This document shows positions 26,593-34,700 of a stretch of DNA of 36,989 nucleotides, in pieces. The position numbers and the translations under genes are program-made. A model generated the notes under the pieces. The model had not been told where the DNA came from, did no database searches, and worked only from the letters and a program-made list of their open reading frames with translations. How positions within the stretch are numbered: the stretch's first letter is position 1; every line of letters begins with the position of its first letter. Origin of the DNA: Serratia sp. DD3 (GTDB lineage Bacteria; Pseudomonadota; Gammaproteobacteria; Enterobacterales; Enterobacteriaceae); contig NZ_AYKS02000018.1 in assembly GCF_000496755.2 (NCBI RefSeq), positions 1-36,989 of the forward strand, in the 5' to 3' direction.

Positions 26593-27741
26593 ATGAACTT
26601 TTTACTCGATAAAGAACATCAGGCGATATTCGACAAAGCAAAAGCATATAGCCTTGAATATCTGGCCCCCATCACACAGCAATTGGAATCGTCTCCTGAT
26701 TTGCTGAAAGAAAAAATGAAAGATCTCGCTGAGCAGGGATTCTATGGCTTAGGGATCCCAATTGATATGGGAGGTAAAGGTTATAGCTACCTGCAAATGT
26801 CGCTGGTTTATGAAGGTTTGGCACATGGTAGCGGAATTATGGCGTTTCTGCTCCAACTGCAGAACAACATTAATATGGAAATCGCAACCTTCTATGAAGG
26901 TATCGCCCCTGAAATTCTGACGCTAGTACCTGACTTGGCTTGTGGTAACAAAACCACTGCATTTGCACTCACTGAGGGTGGGTCAGGCTGCGATCCATCG
27001 GCTACTGAGGCTTATGCAGAGCTGGATGGAGATGTTTACCGTATCCATGGTACGAAAGATTGGATCACCAATGCTAAAGATGCCGACTACTTCAACGTGA
27101 TGGTGAAAGACGGAAAAGACAGTAAAAACATGATAATACTGTTCGTTCCAGCCAATGTTCCGGGATTGCGGTCCCTGGAAAACCGCGAGCGTATGATCGG
27201 TAACGGTATGTTTGTCGGAGGGGTAGAGTTTGATAACTGCGTTGTACCAAAATCTAATCTCCTGTCTGCAGAGGGTTTCAAAGAAGCGCTGAAGGCGATT
27301 GATGTTGCTCGAGTGTTCACACCGGCTATCGCAATCGGTGTTGCCCAGCAAGCTGTGGACTCTGTATGTGCCTATCTTGGCCAACGTGAATCATTTGGCA
27401 AGCCGATTCTGACTAATCAGGGTGTGCAGTGGCAAGTTGCTGAAATGACAACAAAAATTGAGGCCGCGCGTTGCCTGCTTTACAAAACAGCTGCCGTAAT
27501 GGACAGCGGCGAACCTGTTGCGCTTACAGCGGCAATGAATAAGTTATTTGCGACCGATGTAGCAATGGAAGTCACAGTAAGGTGTGCCCAACTCTTTGGC
27601 GCAGAGGGCTTAATGAAAAGTGCCCCAATCGTTCAAGCTATGGCTTTAGCCAAAATGTTACAAGTTATTGATGGTACAACAGAAATTCAAAAAATCGTTG
27701 TGGGCCGTAGTATTGCTCGCCAGTATCTCCCCCGCAAATAA
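26593..27741 (+). CDS. Acyl-CoA dehydrogenase family flavoprotein
   Basis: The 382-aa length is standard for soluble acyl-CoA dehydrogenases. The N-terminal helical domain (QGFYGLGIPIDMGGKGYSYL), the middle beta domain FAD/substrate motif FALTEGGSGCDPSA and DWITNA are visible. The C-terminal motif is FGAEGLMKS then QVIDGTTEIQKIVVGRSIARQY. At the position of the usual catalytic Glu of the MCAD/SCAD type (Y-E-G-T) this protein has Asp360. Enzymes of this family oxidise acyl-CoA, or in anaerobic pathways such as CaiA reduce an enoyl-CoA, with ETF as partner; no ETF genes are in the window. It lies 28 bp after the MFS gene with GGAGG upstream. Confidence 0.92.
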   Translation: MNFLLDKEHQAIFDKAKAYSLEYLAPITQQLESSPDLLKEKMKDLAEQGFYGLGIPIDMGGKGYSYLQMSLVYEGLAHGSGIMAFLLQLQNNINMEIATFYEGIAPEILTLVPDLACGNKTTAFALTEGGSGCDPSATEAYAELDGDVYRIHGTKDWITNAKDADYFNVMVKDGKDSKNMIILFVPANVPGLRSLENRERMIGNGMFVGGVEFDNCVVPKSNLLSAEGFKEALKAIDVARVFTPAIAIGVAQQAVDSVCAYLGQRESFGKPILTNQGVQWQVAEMTTKIEAARCLLYKTAAVMDSGEPVALTAAMNKLFATDVAMEVTVRCAQLFGAEGLMKSAPIVQAMALAKMLQVIDGTTEIQKIVVGRSIARQYLPRK

Positions 27742-27755
27742 TGTTTTCACAAGCT

Positions 27756-27821
27756 TATACACTAAATAATTCGAGTTGCAGGAAAGCAATCACACATGCA
27801 ACTTGAAGTATGACGTGTATA
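27756..27821. repeat. Short ERIC derivative (66 bp) between operon genes
   Basis: The left arm TATACACTAAATAATTCGAG then TTGCA and the right arm TGCAACTTGAAGTATGACGT then GTATA are ERIC ends joined with the central core deleted. In RNA they would fold into a long imperfect hairpin between the acyl-CoA dehydrogenase and CoA-transferase genes. The ribosome-binding site AAAGGAG of the latter begins 3 bp after the element. Confidence 0.85.
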
Positions 27822-27839
27822 TACAAAGGAGTTATACCC

Positions 27840-29420
27840 ATGTCATTACAAAATAAAATAATGGATGTGAAAGACGCCATTAACCTTATTAAGTCTGGTG
27901 ATTGCGTCGCTATTAACGGATTTGGTTCTTTGTGTTTTCCAGAGAAAGTGGCGATCGCCCTGGGGCAAAAATTCCTGGATGAAGGACAACCACGGGATCT
28001 GGATTACTACTTCGGAGCTGGTTTGGGCGAATCTCAAGAAGGCCGACTGATCGATGCTATTTCTCACGAAGGTATGGTACGTCGTGTTGTTGCCTCTCAC
28101 TTCATTAAAATGCTAGGGCTGAAAAAACTGGCTGCAGAGAACAAAATTGAAGCGTATAACCTACCTTATGGTCCAATCAGCCATACATTCAGAGCCGCAG
28201 CGGCAAATCAGCCTGGTGTTGTGACAAAAGTGGGTCTGAAAACTTTTGTTGACCCGCGTAATAGTCGCGGTGCACTGAATGAGCGTTCTAAAGACACTTT
28301 GGCTGAATTGATGAATATTAATGGCGAAGAGTACTTATTCTATAAGGCCCCTAAAGTAGACATTGCCATTATCCGTGGTACTACTGCTGATAAGAATGGC
28401 AACATCTCATTTGAGCACGAGGCTTTTTATCTGGATCCCTACAATATCGCAATGGCGGCAAAGGCGAATGGGGGCAAAGTTATCGTTCAGGTTGAGCGTA
28501 TCTCCGATGTGGCCTCTCACCCACGTACCGTCAAGCTGCCAGCTGTAATCGTGGATGCAATTGTGGTTGACGAAAACCAAATGCAAACCATGGTTGAGAA
28601 ATATGAACCGGCCTACACCGGGGAGTTCATCATGCCACAATCAGACTTCAAGAAAAAGTTTGAAACCATTACGCAACTGACATCTGGCAGTGGTAAGAAA
28701 CCGCGTGAGCTTCTGCACAAAGTCATTGCCCGTCGGGCGGCTCTGGAGCTGAAAGATGGTGCGGTGGTTAATCTTGGTATTGGTGTCCCTGAACTAGTAC
28801 CGGAGGCAGCGAGAGAACTGGGCTTATCAGACAGTATGTGCCTGACCATTGAAGCTGGCTTGATTGGTGGCACGCCTGTCGGCGGTCTGAGTTTTGGTGC
28901 AGTTATCAACCCTGAAATGTGTCAGGAAACTGCCAGTCAATTCGACTTCTATGACGGTGGCATGCTGGATATCACCTTTGTCGGTGCCATGCAGGTAGAC
29001 AAAGCGGGTAACGTTAATGTGAGTCGCGCTGGTAATAATATTATCGGTGTCGGTGGTTTTGTTAACTTGACTCAGAGCGCGAAGAAAGCAGTATTCTGCT
29101 TTCCATTCTCGGGTGGAGGTCTGAAAACCACCATTGCCAATGGGACGTTGGCTATTCTTCAAGAAGGCCGCTATCCAAAATTTGTTGATACGGTTGACGA
29201 GATCTCTGCCAGTGGTGAATTTGCTGCAGAATCAGGACAGACTACCCTTTATGTAACTGAACGCTGCGTATTTAAACTGACTCTTGACGGTATGATGCTC
29301 ATCGAAATTGCACCAGGGGTGGACTTGCAGAAAGACATTCTTAAGCAACTGCCGTTTACACCCATTATCTCTCCGAACTTGAAAAAAATGGATGCTCGTT
29401 TTTTCAATGAAGAGGTTTAA
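27840..29420 (+). CDS. Acetate/propionate CoA-transferase-like (YdiF family)
   Basis: The 526-aa product is a fused alpha-beta family I CoA-transferase similar to E. coli YdiF (531 aa) and clostridial propionate CoA-transferase. The N-terminal half has NGFGSLCFPEKVAIAL and FVDPRNSRGALNE. The C-terminal half has VVNLGIGVPELVPEAA and LTIEAGLIGGTPVGGLSFGA, where Glu338 is the predicted thioester-forming glutamate. It ends with LIEIAPGVDLQKDILKQLPF, closely matching YdiF. It would exchange CoA between acetyl-CoA-like donors and a carboxylate, supplying the substrate of the neighbouring dehydrogenase. ATG 27840 has AAAGGAG upstream; an ATG at 27810 lies inside the ERIC end and is rejected. Confidence 0.92.
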   Translation: MSLQNKIMDVKDAINLIKSGDCVAINGFGSLCFPEKVAIALGQKFLDEGQPRDLDYYFGAGLGESQEGRLIDAISHEGMVRRVVASHFIKMLGLKKLAAENKIEAYNLPYGPISHTFRAAAANQPGVVTKVGLKTFVDPRNSRGALNERSKDTLAELMNINGEEYLFYKAPKVDIAIIRGTTADKNGNISFEHEAFYLDPYNIAMAAKANGGKVIVQVERISDVASHPRTVKLPAVIVDAIVVDENQMQTMVEKYEPAYTGEFIMPQSDFKKKFETITQLTSGSGKKPRELLHKVIARRAALELKDGAVVNLGIGVPELVPEAARELGLSDSMCLTIEAGLIGGTPVGGLSFGAVINPEMCQETASQFDFYDGGMLDITFVGAMQVDKAGNVNVSRAGNNIIGVGGFVNLTQSAKKAVFCFPFSGGGLKTTIANGTLAILQEGRYPKFVDTVDEISASGEFAAESGQTTLYVTERCVFKLTLDGMMLIEIAPGVDLQKDILKQLPFTPIISPNLKKMDARFFNEEV

Positions 29421-29429
29421 TAAATTCTT

Positions 29430-29452
29430 CCCGGTATCGTTAAGATACTGGG
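29430..29452 (+). terminator. Hairpin after the CoA-transferase gene
   Basis: CCCGGTATC (29430-29438) and GATACTGGG (29444-29452) pair over 9 positions (one G-T) around the loop GTTAA, 10 bp after the stop. No T-run follows (TGCACATT), so it may be a stabilising hairpin or a weak terminator of the operon. Confidence 0.5.
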
Positions 29453-30505
29453 TGCACATTAAAAGGTGTCAAAGTGGCAAAACTGATTATCAATAAAAAA
29501 GAGTCTTAGGTAGCGGAGTCAATCAATGGCATGCTGTATACGCAGCACTTGGGTAATCTGGTAAAGCTGGAGCCCAGCAAGGATATAAAGGTCATTTAGC
29601 ATAAAGACTGGCGCAATGATAAAGTCGCTATCCTGTTCGGTGAGGGTAGGGCCATGAACCTACACATACCACTTTGGTCGGTGCGGAGTAAACGGCAACC
29701 ATGTTGAAAGCTAGTGCGGGGAGTTTTTCTTATCTCAATACCACTAGCCTGAGTGGCACCAAAGTTCCAGGTGCATACGCCGTGGAAAGTGTTTTGCTGC
29801 ACTGGTTAATAAGAGGGGGAAATAGAAACGTTCTTGGATAAAGCTATTATCTCACCAAGTAAGTCTATTCAAAGTAAAAGGTCGTTGAGTCATATCGGTA
29901 AAAATATGGTCACGGTAGGTCATAACGCCTTTTAATCTGCCAATGACTTGATGGAAACATTAGGGTCTGTTGACGTTTGAGCGTAATCATTTGATCTCAA
30001 AGAAAATCATGTTTATTTCGATTTCGGTAATATCATTTAATTTCAATGAGTTATAATAAAACGTTAACAAGCCCTAGTTTAGGGCACAGTAAATGTTCTC
30101 TTTTCCTACAATTATATTGCTGCGACTTCTTACCGCATTAATGGTGAATGTACATCCCAAAAATTTTGAGGCTATTGGCAACAAATAGAGTCGGCTGTAC
30201 AGATGTCGTCATCAGTATCGGGGGTGATATAACGTTGGGGATGGCAAGCAGGCACCTTTATGTAACCTGAGATTTGGATAAAAAATTGAACTGAGTTCCT
30301 GTTCCAAGATCTGTTGTTTCGAAAAAACAAGCAGATAAAACGCCAACTAGAACAATAGAATTTGATATGATGAAGCGTTTCGTTGCTATGCAAAAGCATT
30401 GGATTATAGGCTGGTTTAGAGCACGGAAGTTTCATCCGGCCAAGACTATCGCAATACGCACCGGAAATTTCAACTCATCCATTATTGTGTACCAGAGGTG
30501 TCACG
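29453..30505. other. Decayed spacer between the operon and the regulator genes
   Basis: No intact gene is visible over about 1 kb. A few plus-strand stretches look like broken coding sequence. One, near 29530-29680, reads LVKLEPSKDIKVI, stop, HKDWRNDKVAILFGEGRA in one frame. Another, near 29700-29800, reads ASAGSFSYLNTTSLSGTKVP. I do not recognise them. GGGTCTGTTGACG near 29965 looks like a transposon end but has no partner. TTGCTA-N16-TATAGG (30383-30410) is a possible promoter for the first regulator gene. Confidence 0.4.
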
Positions 30506-32305
30506 ATGCGTCGCTCTAGTGATAAATACAAAAAATGGCGTCTACATACACAAAACCGCTGGCCTGCCAAAGAGACAACTCATGACTTCCTAGTTCATTC
30601 TTGGCAGCAAGACCAACACCTTTGCGCTTTAAATTGGCTAGAGCAAGACCTACCTCCCGTTAGTGAACTAATACAAAAACGTGAAGATGCAGCCATCTAT
30701 CTGGATTATCTGCACAGTACGGATTTATCTACAGGATCAGGTGAGAATAGTGCCTGGTGCCTTTTGGATTGTACCGGCTGTGTTATATTTCTTCATACAG
30801 ATCCTGCCCTGAAGTCCCTTCTTGCGGAACTTGGTATCAGGGAAGGGTTTAGTTTTGATAAAGCATTGATAGGGACTACGGCATTTTCTATTTGTCAAAC
30901 GACCCAAACCAGTACAATCCTTCACTCCTACGAAACGTATAAAAAGGCATTGCACACGTTAGCAATGGTTTGTACACCCAGCAAAAATAGTGTGCATGAT
31001 TACTATCTCTTGGTTTTATTAGATGAAACGAGCGAATCCCGCTTATATGATCTTGAGATTATGCTGCAACGGATCACAAACTATCGCGCAGAAAACCTCA
31101 GTAAAGTTTTATTTTTTAACAAAATACTCGATGAATTACCAATGATGATTTTTGTTTTTGATCACGATGGCTCGCTGAAATTCCGCAACGGCAAAGCTAA
31201 AAATTTTTCAAATAAATCAGGTATCGTTTTGGAAGAGGTGTTGGTTTTTAACTACACCGAACTTTATAATCATGCAGGGACCGGCCCACTGAAAAAAAAT
31301 CTTCCTCACATGAGAGTAACTGCAGACATATATTGTCGCTTATCAGGGGATGATACTATTTTCTTTGTGACGTTACACACAGAACTGATATATTCTGAAG
31401 AATGGAAATACCATATCATCAGTCAATGTCTCGGTAAGGATAGCTTTCTAGATAAAGCATTGAAACAACGAGCAAGATCAGGGCTTCGGCTGTTCCTTAC
31501 TTCTGAAATCGGGGCTGGCGATCAGTATGTAGTAGACTATATTACCAAAAAATATCAATATAAAAAACTATTCATATTAGATTGTCAGGCTGGTTTCTCT
31601 AACAATGATAGTAATAAATATATTAACGCACAGTTCCTTAAATATGTCGAAGAAGCAAATGAACATATTTTATGCATCAAGAATATTGATTTATTAAATC
31701 AGGAATTGCAAAGTGAGTTAATAAAGGTGCTCTCTACTGGATTAGTAAGAAAAGCTAACGGACAAATTGACCCGGTAAATATAGAGATAATATGTTGCTC
31801 TTATGAAAAACATGAGCATCAAGTAGCACATATACGTCGTATGTTATTTTTTATGCTGTCGAGTGTGCAACTAGAGATCAAATCATTGTCATCAGATAAA
31901 GCTTATCTCAGCAAGATACTGGATCAGGTTTTAACACAACTCAACCTGAGAGAAAAAACTAATTATATCATAGTGTCAGATGTCAAAAATATACTACTTA
32001 CCTATCGCTGGCCGGGGAATTTTTTGGAGGTTTTTCAGGTTATTGAAAATGCCATACTACAATGTAATGGTAATGAACTCACGTTGGCAGAGTTCCCGAC
32101 TAGAATCACAAAACAATTTTCAATGAATAAAAATATCGTAGATGTCGCGGACATAGAAAAAAATAAGATTATTATCGCTTGGCATGAAAATGGAAAAAGA
32201 ATATCGCAAGTTGCTCAAGCACTGGGTGTTAGTCGTAGCACATTATGGCGAAAAATGAAAAAGATAGGGCTTGACCGTCATCTTTTAGTTGACAGTGAAC
32301 TGTAA
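30506..32305 (+). CDS. AcoR/sigma54-activator-like regulator with degenerate AAA+ domain
   Basis: The 599-aa product has the domain order of AcoR/DhaR-type regulators: a GAF-like sensor (about 60-190, with FSFDKALIGTTAFSIC), a PAS-like domain (about 205-300, LPMMIFVFDHDGSLKFRNGKA), an AAA+-derived domain and a Fis-type helix-turn-helix (553-587, ISQVAQALGVSRSTLWRKMK). The ATPase is dead by sequence. The Walker A position reads SEIGAGDQ (333-340) without the lysine, Walker B reads ILCIKNIDLL (388-397) without D-E, and no GAFTGA loop is present. GNFLEV replaces the usual GNVREL. Thus it should bind DNA and a ligand but not remodel sigma54 by itself. ATG 30506 after AGAGGTG is chosen. It is AT-rich compared with the core genes. 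Confidence 0.8.
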   Translation: MRRSSDKYKKWRLHTQNRWPAKETTHDFLVHSWQQDQHLCALNWLEQDLPPVSELIQKREDAAIYLDYLHSTDLSTGSGENSAWCLLDCTGCVIFLHTDPALKSLLAELGIREGFSFDKALIGTTAFSICQTTQTSTILHSYETYKKALHTLAMVCTPSKNSVHDYYLLVLLDETSESRLYDLEIMLQRITNYRAENLSKVLFFNKILDELPMMIFVFDHDGSLKFRNGKAKNFSNKSGIVLEEVLVFNYTELYNHAGTGPLKKNLPHMRVTADIYCRLSGDDTIFFVTLHTELIYSEEWKYHIISQCLGKDSFLDKALKQRARSGLRLFLTSEIGAGDQYVVDYITKKYQYKKLFILDCQAGFSNNDSNKYINAQFLKYVEEANEHILCIKNIDLLNQELQSELIKVLSTGLVRKANGQIDPVNIEIICCSYEKHEHQVAHIRRMLFFMLSSVQLEIKSLSSDKAYLSKILDQVLTQLNLREKTNYIIVSDVKNILLTYRWPGNFLEVFQVIENAILQCNGNELTLAEFPTRITKQFSMNKNIVDVADIEKNKIIIAWHENGKRISQVAQALGVSRSTLWRKMKKIGLDRHLLVDSEL

Positions 32306-32314
32306 GGGATAAAT

Positions 32315-34015
32315 ATGACTGATTTTCACTACGATACTATTGAAAGGAATAAAAAAAATATTATGTTACAGGTGGTGATAAAGAATTTTATCTCCATAAT
32401 GGAGAAGGTAAAAAACTCACCCATGAGTACTAATGGCGTATTTATTCTTTTCAGTTGCGAATTTGTTAGTGTATCTTTACGCGGCAATCAGGTTATCAAG
32501 AATGAGCTTGAAGAACAGTCTATGGCGCTCGGTAGCTATTGGTCACCTAAAATACTTGGCCTGAAAGAAATTTATAGTTTTAATCTATTAAACCGTAAGA
32601 GTTATGCTGTGATGAGCTTACCAGTCTCAGGCTCTGAAATAGGTTCACTTGGCTATGTCACTTATTTACATGTTGACGAAAAATCAGTTATGCTCGCTGA
32701 AACCACTCTTTCCATATTAAGCGAATACCTGACTGAAACTACAATTCGTCAGCAGGTAAATCTCGAAAATGCAGTGAATAAGTATTATGCTGAACATAAT
32801 AAAGCCTGTTTCATAGTAGTTGATAGCCAAGGATTAATTATGTATTTCAGTCACGCGCTCTATGAACAATTTGGTAATAGTTCATCTAAAATAATCAATG
32901 CTAATCTGTTCGAATATTTTTTATTCCCTCCCAAAATTAAGTATCAACTTACTGAATGTTTACTGATTGAGGGAGAGAATATCGACTTGGATTTCTCGGG
33001 GAAACTCATGCAATTACATCTTTCCGCTTATCCTTTGAATGCTTCGCATCGAGTGCTTATTTTTGATGAAATTTCAGATAAAAGCAAGAGTATAGAAAAA
33101 AATCAGAGGCTTGTCCCTACACTGAAAAATCACCAGACCTCTTCAGTTAAAATGCAACGTATTATTAATGCGGCTAAAGAGTCTGTTAGAAGCACATCAC
33201 CTATCTATATTATGGGTGAAGAAGGAACTGGGAAACGCAGCCTTGCCATGGCCATTCACAATTCTTGTAAGCGATACAGTGATGGCCCATTCATTTCAGT
33301 TAATCTTCACTCTGTTAAAAAAGTAGATTTATCTATATTACTTTTTGGCGGGATGAATGAAAATAGAGAGGAAATAAAATCTAAATTTGAGTTAGCAAAT
33401 GGAGGTACGTTATATATAGAGCGTATTGATTTGTTGCCGGGCATTTTACAAGCCGCATTAACGCATCTCATTCTGACCAAAGCATTGTTTGATATTAAGA
33501 CTAAAAAGTCAATCAATCTTAACTTTCGTCTGATTACCAGCTCATTGAAACCGTTAGAAGATTTAGTGCATGAACGACGCTTTTGCCCATCACTTTACTA
33601 TTACCTAACTAGAGCATCACTCTGTCTACCAAATCTACAAAATCGTACTGAAGATATTGCTTTATTCGTTGACCGTAAACTGACGGAGCTCTACGGAGGA
33701 CAAGACTTTGTCGATGAGAACTTTCGTCACTTTCTACTAAATCATGCACAAAATAGTATCTGGCGCGGTAATATTTCAGAGTTAATGAAATGGATTGAAC
33801 ATTCATTCTTAAATCGAGGCAATATATCGCAAAACACATCGGACGCAGATTCGGTGCCTGCTGTTGTAAGGCCGATTATGACTCTTGAGGAGATGGAAAA
33901 AAAAGAAATTGATAACGCACTTACATTACTTAATAGAAAGCATATTGATGTTGCATTTCACCTTGGCATTAGTCTTTCTACCTTGAGAAGGAAAATAGCC
34001 AAGTATGCGCTTTGA
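32315..34015 (+). CDS. Second sigma54-activator-like regulator, lacking GAFTGA
   Basis: The 566-aa product is a divergent relative of the upstream regulator. An N-terminal sensor region with a PAS-like segment (about 160-255, CFIVVDSQGLIMYFSHALYEQFG) precedes an AAA+ domain and a Fis-type helix-turn-helix (533-566, IDVAFHLGISLSTLRRKIAK). Walker A is intact (GEEGTGKRSLAMAIH, 301-315), but the GAFTGA loop is replaced by LLFGGMNENREE (342-353). Walker B reads TLYIERIDLL (365-374), with Glu-Arg in place of Asp-Glu. It may bind ATP but should not drive sigma54 open-complex formation. It starts 9 bp after its partner, with AAGGG overlapping the upstream stop, so the two are cotranscribed. ATG at codon 17 is a possible alternative start. 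Confidence 0.8.
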   Translation: MTDFHYDTIERNKKNIMLQVVIKNFISIMEKVKNSPMSTNGVFILFSCEFVSVSLRGNQVIKNELEEQSMALGSYWSPKILGLKEIYSFNLLNRKSYAVMSLPVSGSEIGSLGYVTYLHVDEKSVMLAETTLSILSEYLTETTIRQQVNLENAVNKYYAEHNKACFIVVDSQGLIMYFSHALYEQFGNSSSKIINANLFEYFLFPPKIKYQLTECLLIEGENIDLDFSGKLMQLHLSAYPLNASHRVLIFDEISDKSKSIEKNQRLVPTLKNHQTSSVKMQRIINAAKESVRSTSPIYIMGEEGTGKRSLAMAIHNSCKRYSDGPFISVNLHSVKKVDLSILLFGGMNENREEIKSKFELANGGTLYIERIDLLPGILQAALTHLILTKALFDIKTKKSINLNFRLITSSLKPLEDLVHERRFCPSLYYYLTRASLCLPNLQNRTEDIALFVDRKLTELYGGQDFVDENFRHFLLNHAQNSIWRGNISELMKWIEHSFLNRGNISQNTSDADSVPAVVRPIMTLEEMEKKEIDNALTLLNRKHIDVAFHLGISLSTLRRKIAKYAL

Positions 34016-34229
34016 TTAACTCCCTGTGAACTGTTAGTGCTATCTCTTCGAGAGTAGAAAAAGTCGCAAGTATCCAGTGGTTTCAACTTGAGTGAGTTGC
34101 AGGGCGGGAGCACGTTTTGCTTGTTATTTAACCAAAAGATAACTGAGCCCAGTAATTGGAGCCTGTAATTAAAATTGTGTAATTGCCTGTTTTTCTTATG
34201 TTCTTCCTAACAACGGAGACAGGCAAATT
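34016..34229. other. Junction between the regulator genes and the IS cluster
   Basis: A small hairpin CTATCTCT-TCG-AGAG-TAG (34039-34056) could follow the second regulator. From about 34158 (GGAGCCTGTAATTAAAATTG) the sequence looks like the left end and leader of an IS256-family element. CAACTT-GAGTG-AGTTG near 34083 and the repeated 12-mer at 34069-34080 may be repeat scraps. Confidence 0.4.
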
Positions 34230-34298
34230 ATGGACGAAAAGAAACTCAAGGCACTGGCTGTCGAACTGGTTAAAGTCATCCCAACTTGCCTTTTTTAG
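34230..34298 (+). pseudogene. IS256-family transposase, N-terminal scrap
   Basis: ATG 34230 opens MDEKKLKALAVELVK, the N-terminus typical of Yersinia and enterobacterial IS256-family (IS285/IS1414-like) transposases (MDEKKLKALAAELAK). Similarity ends after about 15 codons near 34275, and the frame reaches TAG at 34296-34298. The rest of the element is missing, cut off by the minus-strand IS3-family fragment. Confidence 0.75.
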
Positions 34299-34299
34299 C

Positions 34300-34700
34300 T
34301 TATTTCTCTGACTCGGCGCACCACAATTGCTCTGCTTTATGATGTTCAGAACAAACTTCTGCCTCCGTGATTTTTCGGCTGAATACATCCTCCACCAGAA
34401 ACAGATAATACCAACGGCCACGTACCACCGAAGGGATCCAGGTAATGTCCCAAGTCCACACCTAACAGGGCCCGGAAGCCGTGAATGTGGTCGGCGTTTT
34501 TACCCGGCTCGGCTTGAGGCGACGGCCACGGTGGTGAACTTCCCCATAACGGCGTAGCACTTGGTAGAAGGTCGACTCACTCGCCAGATAGACCCCTTTA
34601 TCCGCCAACCGTGGCACGAGTTGTGACGGCGGCAGGTTGGCATACTCCGGTTGATGGCAGACAGCCATGTGTCGGGTGCTGTCAACAACAACCGAAAAGT
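34300..34700 (-). pseudogene. IS3-family transposase OrfB fragment, interrupted
   Basis: The minus strand encodes part of an IS3-family integrase-like OrfB: CHQPEYANLPPSQLVPRLAD, then LASESTFYQVLRRYGEVHHR. An in-frame TAG (34462-34464) precedes VWTWDITWIPSVVRGRWYYL, which holds the first Asp of the DDE triad. It continues LVEDVFSRKITEAEV and stops at TAA 34300-34302. The 5' side is cut by the ISL3 element at 34700, and the second and third catalytic residues are lost. It cannot encode an active transposase. Confidence 0.8.

Noticed and set aside
30172..30435. Minus-strand open frame of 87 codons before the first regulator
   Set aside because: It has no ribosome-binding site, no recognisable motif, and composition like non-coding DNA.
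24997..30505. Sigma54 (-24 GG / -12 GC) promoter for the accessory operon or the regulators
   Set aside because: Checked around TGG and TTGC sequences upstream of the transporter and first regulator; none has GG and GC at the required spacing.
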